In this document: positions 50,930 to 64,000 of the stretch, in pieces
Layout: every line of letters begins with the position of its first letter
Position numbering within the stretch: position 1 is the first letter of the stretch
Origin: Mastigias papua
Taxonomy: Eukaryota; Cnidaria; Scyphozoa; Rhizostomeae; Mastigiidae
Assembly: GCA_964019165.1 (NCBI GenBank)
Contig: OZ025282.1
Coordinates: 7,332,331-7,396,330 of the forward strand
Length of the DNA stretch: 64,000 nt
Reading direction: 5' to 3'
Notes under the pieces: model-generated
The model's database searches: none
What the model was told of the DNA's origin: nothing
What the model saw: only the letters and a program-made list of their open reading frames with translations
Translations under genes and position numbers: made by a program

Positions 50930-51245
50930 GTGTCTCAGGAAAGGTGTAGGAGTGATATATTTATTGATCTAAAAGTAGTTCTGGACAACGTTAATTATAA
51001 GGTTCTCTTGCAAAAGCTTGCACATAATCGCATTCTAGAAAGTGCTTTAAAGTAGTTTGAATCCGATCTATCAAATCGTAAGCGGTTCACTAGGATTGGT
51101 GTAATAGGTTTCAATGCTTAAAATATAGGCATTGGAGTTCCCCAAGATTCTTGTCTTGGCCCGTTTATTATTCCTTGTGTAACTATGCGCCAAATTCATT
51201 CAAAAACACAAAACTGTCCATATAAGCTGACAATATTAGCTTAGT
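50930..51245 (+). pseudogene. LINE reverse-transcriptase remnant
   Basis: Reading through stops and one frameshift gives FIDLKVVLDNVNYKVLLQKL, then FESDLSNRKRF, GIGVPQDSCLGPFI and finally ADNISLVV. These are successive conserved blocks of a non-LTR reverse transcriptase: the F-x-D-L-K-x-x-x-D block, the GVPQGS block and a decayed YADD block, where the second Asp is now Asn. At least two in-frame stops make it inactive. Confidence 0.8.
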
Positions 51246-55337
<4,092 letters not shown>

Positions 55338-55722
55338 TAAGGGACTTGCCACAGGGTCTAGTTCTAAAAGTCCCTTATTTTTGGGCCCTTTTTTGACCAT
55401 ATCTTCGTACAAAGTTCACTTATGGTTCTTTAAGTTGAACTATACAATTAGTGCTATCGACATTGCAAGTGGTCAGTGTTAATAAAGGGGATTATGGATA
55501 CTGTAGTTTTCAGCGGAATTCCGCTTATGAACCATTTGCTTGTTACAAGGATTACACACACTCTATGAGAATTTGGCTTCTTAATTATTGAATGTTTATA
55601 GTGATGAAATATTCCAAATTGAAAAGTTCTTTAGGGACCTTGTCGAAAGTAGTAAAAGTTCCTTATATCTTTTAGCCTTCTATATGTAGCCTCCTTATAA
55701 AGCGTTCCTTGTAAAAAAACAT
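55338..55722 (+). repeat. Interspersed repeat family with AAGGAAC ends, copy 2
   Basis: Opens TTATAAGGGACTTGCCACAG and closes near CCTCCTTATAAAGCGTTCC. It shares ordered words with 35738-36150 (AGTTCTAAAAGTCCC, CAGTGTTAATA, TTCAGCGGAATTCCGC, GAATTTGGCTTCTTA). Confidence 0.55.
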
Positions 55723-58100
55723 GTCTTCCAGTTTGACTTATGTTCAACAATTTTGATGGAATTTTATCGTGACTCTTTGTCTGTTTGGTATTCTTTGAAT
55801 GGGTTGAACCGACTTTCTCCTTGTCAATACTTTCAGGACGGACGGAAGAAGTATTTTTGCCATTGTTGACATATTTTCTACTTTTAAGAATTTTCATAAA
55901 CATTTCTTCTCTTCATCTTTAAACCTGCAGAAAGGATTGAGGAACGAATTCCATTACTATGCATATTTTCCATCAGTCGTAAGACTTCCCGTCAATTTGC
56001 TTTGTAAAAAGCTTTATTATAACTTTGGCATATAACTAAAGCATATAACTTTATTATAACTAAAGCTTTATTATAGCTTTATTATAACTTAACTTTGGCA
56101 CTCAACTGCATAAAATTATAAACAAGTAACCGACTTCATGTTTCATCGTTTATACATGACGAAAGATAGCTTTAATATTAATACAATTCTACGCTAAATA
56201 AATATCATGGCTGGAATAGTTATTATACGATAAATATAATTCAATGACCTATGAAAGACTATTACTTTGTATATTATGCCAGGTGGCTCTTTCTTCCTAT
56301 AATGAAAATAATTCTACCTACAGACGCGCAATTAGGAATTTTTCAGGGCATGTGTATAATCAGCAAAAGAGGCCCACTAAAGACTTTCTACAGATAATGT
56401 ATCTTGAAATCATATTTTTCGGATTTGGAAATTAAAGTAATCGTACTTGAAGTCTCAGGATTTCGTTATTTCCATGCGTAAAAACGATTATATTAACAGG
56501 CCTACTCACAAAAAATACAATAAACAGTTTCAAAATTATCCGAGAAAAAGGGCATTTTCACTTTATGAAGGAAATGGCAGGGGTCTAGACCCCAGGACCT
56601 ACTACGGAGTTGCACACCTGATCGAAAATGTTCATTTGTCTTTTTTGGGGGCATGCTTGCCCCTGTGTCCCCCTGATTAAAGATAATGAAAGTGTCACGG
56701 TCCTCAAGGCCTACGAGCACCATTTCTATCTCTAACTTTCCTTTTCGCTTTTTGGTAGCCTTTTTAGTAACCCACCTCCTGTGTTACTAAAGTATGTTTA
56801 CTAGTAGTCAACATCTTCATTGACCAGTAATGTTCAAGGTCCTACAGGCAAACTCGTCAGAAAGCAGCTCTATTAATTTCACTTAACAGAGCAAGATCGT
56901 TTGCAGCTATATGAATCGGATTTCTGTAGCCTCTCCTTGTAGACGTCCTATAAGCTGCAAAAAGTAACCAATATTGTTTTATTAACAATGGTGGATTGAA
57001 GCCATGTTATGGTCATGGTTAATCTTGCAACAAGCAGCCATCTTTCCTCCGCGGCACTTGATGCACTACTTACACACATTGGCCAATGGCCACAAAACCA
57101 GAATCCCCTTATTAATCGAACATTTTTCATGGAAGGAAAGATCTCTCAATGCAAACAGAATGTCATTAAAACATCTCAGGTCATTTCTTAAACGGGAATA
57201 ATTTCTTCAAGATTAGAATTGACAGGTTATTTTCAAAAAAGCAAAAGAGTGCCGTTGTGCTTAACACTCTTCAGAAATAATTGTGAATAATGGGAAAAAC
57301 TAATAGTACTATGTTTATTGTGTCTAATTTGTGTCGAGCTTGTGAAATCTCGGTTTCAAATGTTGTCAGCTTTCCATTTGCATGGCTGTTTGACTAAAAT
57401 GCTCCATTTTGATACTACGATGTATCTGATAATAGCTTCTTAGTGATCATCATCTGGAATGGCAACTCCAGGTTACTGTTAGCCATTGGGTAATAAGTTC
57501 ACTTTTCAAGTAGGTCTGTCTTGATCTTCTAAACTTCTTCTTGCCTAGAGAGCATGTTTCAAAAGAATTCACCTAGGAATTATTAAAACAGTGAAGTGAG
57601 CAATCTTAGGGGAAAATGGGAGCTATGGCCTCATTGCATCCCCTCCTTTATAGTCGAGGAGCTAGAGACTCGAAGTAGATATTTCAAGAGCATTCGTTAG
57701 GAATTATCTCAAATGAAGCTCCATGAGATTAACTATGAGTGAAGGATATCAATGACACTTTGCCAATTATGATATCACATCTTAATTTGATGAATTTTTT
57801 TACTATAGAGTTTAATGGATGAGAAAATCCATGCAGACGCTAATTAACTCCCGTCTGATTAAGGGTCATTCAAATACTATGCAACAGTGCAACAGTGGGG
57901 GGATGGGGATATACACGACTGTTGTGAGAAGCTGTTATGAAATATGTAGGGGTCGTGGCGTGCCGAGCTATTTCAGTTACATAACGCCAAAAACATACAT
58001 TTTGGTAGTATACTTTTAATTCTTGCTCTTTTAAGTAGAAAACGCACAGTGAAAGATGCTTATACTGAATAGCAGTTGTGTTTAATTGACTTCTCAATTT
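55723..58100. other. Intergenic with fragments of DNA transposons
   Basis: No gene supported. At about 56030-56100 ATAACTTTATTATAAC-type words repeat locally. At about 57860-58010 an AGGGTCATTCAAATAC start and a GTTACATAACGCCA end suggest a decayed inverted-repeat element. Confidence 0.35.
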
Positions 58101-58108
58101 TTCGAATG

Positions 58109-58370
58109 TGGCCAAGTGGTTAGAGCGCTTGACTGCTGAGCGGAACATCGATGGTTCGAGCCTAACCCTCGGACAGAAAGTTGGATGTTCGCTCACTTTC
58201 CATACAGCAGCAAATGGGTACCTGGTGGTAACATTGGGGAAGTTAAAGGTGGCGAGGAAAAGATCTGAGCACCCTACTTCACTATGCCGGCGGTTCAGGA
58301 TAAGTGTCCTCTCTTACAGGTATCCCCCAATATACGGAATCGCATATGGGACTAACCTTTACCGTTTCTC
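58109..58370 (+). mobile_element. tRNA-derived SINE
   Basis: Pol III box A TGGCCAAGTGG (58109-58119) and box B GGTTCGAGCCT (58153-58163) occur in the right order, but the sequence does not close into a tRNA acceptor stem. A non-tRNA body follows (GGGTACCTGGTGGTAAC, GGGAAGTTAAAGGTGGCGAG, CTGAGCACCCTA, AGGATAAGTGTCCT). The open frame here is a by-product. Confidence 0.65.
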
Positions 58371-58478
58371 CATCTCCAAGCATTCAATAACACCCACAGA
58401 ATAACTTAGATAATGATCGCTTAAAACCCTTTGAAAAGGAAACTATAATGAAAATAGTGTCCTCTTAAGATAGTTAAA

Positions 58479-59298
58479 CAGGCCCGTCGGAACGAAATTG
58501 ATATTGGGGGGGCTGTAAATAAAGCAGACTGCAATGGGCTCCGGGAGAATTTTTGTTCGACCACGCCCTTTAGATTGCTGGAAAGCAACCTGCCTATGCA
58601 AATTGCCATTTTTAATGGATGAATTACTATTTACAGAATTAAGACAATTTTTGAAATGGAAGTTGTAAATTGGCTGGAATCTATGTATTTGCAGTGATCT
58701 ACTAACATTACCTGTGGGTGAAAAAGCTAACGGAATACTTTACAGCCATTGACAGCAAAACTTCCCTGCTGTCTCCGTGCAATGAACGCCAGCAATCAAC
58801 TTAAGAAATCATAAACACTGCCAAAACAAAATTTAACGATCCTCTTAACACTCTTTTTCAATCACCTATGCTTGTGTGCTTTTGTGTGCTACATTAACTT
58901 TAATACACAAATCTTTGTTTGAAAATTGTCCAAAAATCTGCTTACCAAATAATCAAATTACCAAACAATACTATCGATGATGAAGTGTTTTAAGGTTAAT
59001 GGAACATAAAAGTCAGATCCTGATGCCCTCCTAGCATCTTCGCATAACATATTCAGGTTTCAAGACTTCACTTTCTTCGCTCATGCTGTTTAAAGTTCCT
59101 AATCAAGTATACATACATTGATTCTTTGAACACGCAATAAATGATTGAAAGGGATAGCTGGTAACTGAACTGGTTATTATTTCTGCGAATTTATAGTATG
59201 GCCTTGCAATGTTTTCTCGAAAATTTAAAGAGCAAATAGTTGCAAAATATTGGGGGGGGGCTGAAGCCCCCCCAGCCCCCCCGGTTCCGACGGGCCTG
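58479..59298. mobile_element. hAT-like non-autonomous element, about 820 bp
   Basis: Begins CAGGCCCGTCGGAACG and ends GGTTCCGACGGGCCTG, a perfect inverted pair over 14-15 bp. G-rich blocks follow both ends (GGGGGGGCTG). The 8-bp target duplication is not clear; TTAAA adjoins both ends. No transposase reading frame is evident. Confidence 0.65.
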
Positions 59299-60408
59299 TT
59301 AAATGTACTGAAATCAAAGTTGGCTTTCGCAAAATTAGATTCATTTCAATCCACTAGAATAGAGGGACTGCGACAAAGTAAAATCGTTTCCTGGATATGG
59401 GAGCCAGTCAAATACTTTGCAACCGTTTATTCCAACGGGTCATTTCTTAATTATCATAATTGCTTTTTCGTCTTGAGACGTGGGATGAATTTTAATGAAA
59501 TAAGATCCATGAAGTAACAATTTCGGCAATTAGGAAAAGTCAAATATAAAAGTATCAAAAGCCAATACGGGGGTAAATAAAAAGGCTAATCTGCATAATT
59601 TCCAAATTACCTTCACTCAAGTATTAAAGTAAGACCAGAGAGCCACCCCAGACATTATTTATCCTTTCACTCTGCTGCTATTCTATCTTCTTTTGCAAGC
59701 AGCTATTTGATTACTTTAAGCTACCAATTCCCGTCCAAAAACTCCTTTAAAATTAAATGATTGCATTTGTGTATACTTTACTCTACTACTGTATCTTTTT
59801 ACGTTACTCCTTATACATTTCATCAGGATCCGTTCAGTTGTAATTTTGGCCCACTGGATGTTCCCCATTTTCGCTACATGTACAGATTATTCTCTAATCA
59901 ACTCTCTCATTGTTCAATGATATCTGACTTTGTTATTCTTCTCCTGAGTGTTTTCCTTCTGATTTCTACTTGTCATTCTATGTTTTGTTCACTTCTCTCC
60001 ACGATTCTTTTACATGGTGCAAGATTCCTATTCTGATCCTTGAGCTACATTGCCTTGCTTTGTGGCCTGCTGATGATGAAACGATCCATATCTCAATTTA
60101 TATTTTTAGACTGCTCTGCTTGATATTTTCCTACGGTCAAGAGGCAACTTTATTGTCTAACCTCTCTCTCTAATTTGTTAGTATTTCTTAATCTGGAGAT
60201 CGTGAAATAATGGTGAAGAAATTGAGTACCATTGATGCTATTAGTATGGAAGGGGACATGTTTAACCCCTAGGTAGAAGAAAAGAAACAAAGCTTCTCAT
60301 TAGGTGACAAAAAGGTATGTTGAAAGTCTCTATTGCATGCACATCCAACAAGGATCTTGTCTAGGTCCACTCTAGTTTACCATCTATCTGAATTTCATTG
60401 AAGTTCTT
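59299..60408. other. Intergenic, nothing recognised
   Basis: Pyrimidine-rich at 59640-60180, where plus-strand frames are open and hydrophobic through base composition only. Confidence 0.4.
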
Positions 60409-61140
60409 TCATTTCATTTAATTTTAGGAGGGTGGCCTTTCAGCAGGTGTTGTTTTTCAAGGGGCCCTCCATTTACTTTTACAGTTTAATAAATAAAAGC
60501 AAAACTAGTAAATACCATGATTAAAAATACAACAGGAATTTCTTAAATAAAAGCATAAAATAAAGTATAAAATCAAGGAACCGAAGCTCACCCTAGCAAT
60601 CTAGACACTAATGCAGCCCCTTTCCTAAACTCAAAAAGGGGCAATCGTCTTAAGATCGGTTGGCATCGAGCACATTTCAACATACGCAGCTACCGGCCGA
60701 CCACTTAGAGGATCCCCAGTCCATTACAAATTGTTTTTGAAAGCACAAATAGAAGGTGACTGCTTTGCTTTCTTTGATAGGCTATTCCAAAGTTTTGCAC
60801 CTCGATACGATAAAGGTTTTTGGCCATTGGTTGATGTTTTCTATGGAATCTTCAAATCCGTTGTTCTATTTCGAAGAGTATAAGAGTTGCAACTAAAGTT
60901 TCCTATAAAAAGATTGTGCAGGTACTGTGGAGCAAGCCCATTGATAGATTTGTAGACTTTTACTTTTGATTCTTCATCTACGAGCTCACGAATAGTCTTC
61001 CAACCGAGGCTCTCAGTGAGTGGTCCGCTAGGGGCATTAAAGCTGCTTTCCACCATAATTCTTGCAGCTCTGCATTGAAGTTTTTGAAGCTGATTAATGG
61101 TAGGTGCACCACAGCAGCCTCATACTGAATAGGAATATCA
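60409..61140 (-). pseudogene. 3' end of a LINE (ORF2 C-terminus plus 3' UTR)
   Basis: The minus strand reads GCCGAPTINQLQKLQCRAAR, IMVESSFNAPSGPL, YKSINGLAPQYLHNLF and, after one stop, NGQKPLSYRGAKLWNSLSKK and AKQSPSICAFKNNL. This is the canonical ORF2 tail of CR1/Jockey-like LINEs. The 3' UTR shares GAGGGCCCCTTGAAAA with 41427-41880 and ends in an (AAATG)n-like tail. At least two in-frame stops are present. Confidence 0.8.
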
Positions 61141-62392
61141 AAAATGGGGTTCAATTATGTCATTGATGTTCATTCATCTTTGATTCTTTAAGTGAGTATG
61201 ATAGCAGATGATACACATGTGACTCTATTGTCAGCTAACAAGAGAGACCATGACAACGGTCGGTATGAGATCCTCGACATCTCAAGCTAGATGAGAACAT
61301 AGTAAATGATAAGAATGAACAAGCTAAGTACTATTCCACAAAAATACGAATATAAGGTAATTGGACACCAAAGAAAAACAAATGCGATATCATCCTATGA
61401 AACATTTAGGTTGGGTTGCTTAAGAACAAAGCATACTAAATCGCCCAACACGATAAATGGGAGAGCTATAATCGTTGCCAAAAGTCCTAGGAACACCAAT
61501 GGAATAATGAATAGTTTATTTGACAATAGTAAATTTCCGATCAAATTTGACGATTAATGACCCCCCCCCCCCCCTGAAAACAGTGTTGGAGTAAAAGCTT
61601 AGTTTCTTGAGTGGTATTTGAGAGCGAATCGAAGTATCTGCTGTAGGTAATCCCTGATTAATTCGACATTGTTCTGAAAGGGAGTGGGGGAGTTTGCTCT
61701 ATGGGTCTAAAAGTATTGTAAGTGCTCCAAGACTTTTGACAGTGATTGTACTTTAGATATGCATACATTACACGGGGAATCTCTCTAAAACAGAAAGTGA
61801 ATTAAGCTCAACCAAGATTCCCTGTGCGATCAACTCTTAGAAATATACTTATTTATTGTTGCTTGATTTTAGCTGTAAGATTTGAAGTAGCGCAAAAGCA
61901 GCCTTACAGGAATTGTGTATGTCCTAGGCAAAATCTTTCCTTTGTAATGGCAGCAATAGGAAAATACTGGGAAGTTTTACCAACTTGTTTGTACTTGCTT
62001 TTAAGTAATTAAGCTGGAGAAAGCTTCAAGCCTTTGACTTTAGTAGGATACATAACATAATTACTAAAAATAGTAATTGTGTTCTGTGTTCCAACTTTCT
62101 TTATCCATGATTAAATCTTGTCCTTTATCGTTCTGTATTGCCATCACATATCATTTTGGTCTTGTTTGTTGTTTACTCTCACCTTTTTCCCTACGTATAA
62201 CTCTTCTATAATTTCCTATAGCGTGCCCTTTGTAATGTGTCCTGCAAGCGAGTTACTACCATAGACAAATGAGAAATATGTGAAGTGTTAGTGTAATCTT
62301 TGTTCATGCTTATCATGCTGGGCAGATGCAGCATAGAAAGCAAACTTGTTATACTGAACGCTAGCCAATGCATACTACATGTTTTTTTATAA
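61141..62392. other. Intergenic; includes a (C)14 run
   Basis: No exon or RNA gene recognised. A run of 14 C lies at 61561-61574. Confidence 0.4.
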
Positions 62393-62797
62393 AGATCCAC
62401 TTTATAAGGAACCTACATGTAGAATGCCAAAATATTTAAAGAGATTATACAATTCCTTAAGGAACTTTTCAATTTGAAAAATTTTTATAGCAGCAACTAA
62501 CAAAGACTTAGAAAGCCGGTTCCATTCATTTGAAGTCAAAACCCGCGTAGATTGTTTGCTATGTTTGTGTCAAGTGTTTCATGTTTCATTGGTCTTAAGT
62601 TATAGCCAAAGTTATAGGCAAAATTCAGGACTTCGACCCTTCCTTGTGTCTGCACCATTTGCATGGCATTAAATGTGGAGTGAAATCAAGGAACTATTAA
62701 GGAATTTTTAGTACTACAGTTTGACCATTGGAGGTCCAGAAATAAGGAACATATAGAACTAGGCATATAGCCAGGTTCCTCATATAAAAATGCGTGT
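62393..62797 (-). repeat. Interspersed repeat family with AAGGAAC ends, inverted copy
   Basis: Left end TTATAAGGAACCTACATG and right end AGGTTCCTCATATAA are inverted relative to each other. The interior words AAGGAACTTTTCAATTTG and TAAGGAATTTTTAGTACTA are the inverse of those in 35738-36150 and 55338-55722. Confidence 0.5.
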
Positions 62798-64000
62798 AAT
62801 GAAGGTTCTGTGCCTTTCAAGTCAAAGTGAGTAATTTTACTTTATTGTTATCAGAAAGATGACTGTTGTACTTTGCCTCTTGAAGTTACATTTATATAAT
62901 GACTTCTCTTTTACGAGATGAATACAATTCCTTTAGTCTTGCAAATAGTAGTCTTTATCTATCAACTAGGTTTACAGTTTTACTTTACAGGTTACTTTGA
63001 GCTACTGGTAGGCAAAAGCAATACTATTTGTACTTTTATACATTACTTTATAGAATGGTTAGGTTAAGTGCAGATATTTAATAAAGTTTTAAAGATCGCA
63101 TGCAGATAATGTCCCCAATTAGCAGAAGTGCTAAATATATTTAGAAACTGTAATAAAGTTATTATAATTATTATTATTATTATTAGTCCTCTGAATCTTT
63201 TGTTAACCTTCTCAAATCTTTAGGTTTTAATAACAATTCACAAAAACACATTCTGTCCCAACTTATCAACATCACTATTAGATGTACTTACTTTATATTC
63301 TGTTGCCGCAATAAATCATGGACAAAGCCCGACTTATTAGAAATATGAAATCATTATTATTATTATTTTTATTTTTATTTAATTTTGTTTTTTTTTTTTT
63401 CTATACTCGTTAATATTGATGTTATCTACTTTATATATATTTTTATGTAATCTATGCTTGTTTAGTATACCTGACAGCCAGTTGTACGTTGCCTAATTTA
63501 GTGAGACGTATGATTGTAGTATTTAGTTGATATATTTTATAAATTCGAAGTTTTTAAAAAAAAAAAAAAAAAAAAAAAATTTTTTATATTTTTATGAATT
63601 ATACCTTTCCAGAAGTCTTGCATCTCAAACCTTTTTCTTCTCGAACTACAAATTTGAGTTTGGAAACTCCGTATTACTTGGCCTATCTCATGTGGTGTCT
63701 ACCATCACTGCAGGCTGATTCCCCACTACGTACACTACCTAAATTCAGAATAAACCTATGAATGCTTGATCACTGGTATGCAACTATGCATAACCTACTA
63801 CAAGTACACACGCTCAGTTTCATCTGAAATATTTTAAGCGCAAAAGCTTGAGGACTGTGTGAGGTTTATCTGTGTTTTCCTTAATGCATGAAAGAGCATT
63901 GAATATGCAACAAGATAATAGATTTAGATGATATTTTAAAATTGAATTAATTTGCCTCCTGGCTGGAAAGGAAATTACAGATATCACTTGAACGTGTGGA
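62798..64000. other. Intergenic; A/T- and ATT-rich tails
   Basis: AATAAAGTTATT followed by (ATT)n at about 63150-63185 looks like the 3' tail of a retroposed sequence, and a second ATT-rich tract lies at 63353-63390. A run of 23 A joined to T lies near 63557. No coding exon seen. Confidence 0.4.

Noticed and set aside
58109..58190. Functional tRNA gene
   Set aside because: A and B boxes are present but the flanks do not pair as an acceptor stem and a SINE body follows.
59761..60173. Hydrophobic plus-strand ORFs suggesting a membrane protein
   Set aside because: The region is T/C-rich, which gives Phe/Leu/Ser-rich frames by composition; no splice chain or homology seen.

Overview
This window is AT-rich DNA from an animal with intron-containing genes. 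All reconstructed exons use GT-AG introns and keep reading phase. The genes are typical metazoan families: a THEM4/THEM5-like thioesterase and an SLC23 transporter. Non-LTR retrotransposon tails, hAT, PIF/Harbinger and pogo-like miniature elements fill the non-coding DNA. I infer a non-vertebrate metazoan, possibly a cnidarian, but nothing here proves the phylum. All gene models are hand-built from exon phase and protein similarity; no search was run. LAYOUT. (1) 76-5790, + strand: the last six coding exons of a gene that starts left of the window. It encodes a basic region, one transmembrane helix and a short C-terminal helical tail. (2) 9628-14241, - strand: a complete THEM4-like acyl-CoA thioesterase gene with two different, phase-compatible last exons. 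(3) 14242-14823: a 582-bp divergent promoter region shared by genes 2 and 4. (4) 14824-24209, + strand: a seven-exon gene for a 1514-residue, highly charged, probably nuclear and mostly disordered protein. Its N-terminus looks faintly like INCENP, but there is no IN-box. (5) 27379-43065, - strand: a complete twelve-exon SLC23 (NAT/NCS2) transporter gene encoding 622 residues, with an 8.2-kb first intron and a 25-nt microexon. (6) 43066-64000: I find no host protein gene here, only transposon remnants and simple repeats. HOW THE GENES RELATE. They do not form a pathway. The only functional link visible is the head-to-head pair (thioesterase / nuclear protein), which may share regulation. MOBILE DNA. 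Several insertions can be defined to the base by target-site duplications. A TWA-flanked Harbinger-type MITE occurs twice, and the second copy sits inside a hAT element. Two hAT elements lie back to back at 39.1-39.6 kb. A compact hAT element lies at 49.95 kb. A pogo-like MITE begins 17 bp downstream of a splice donor in gene 4 and supplies most of the reading frame beyond it. Degraded LINE ORF2 pieces lie at 8.5, 41.7, 46.2, 51.0 and 60.9 kb. No prokaryotic feature, CRISPR array, rRNA gene or intact tRNA gene was seen.
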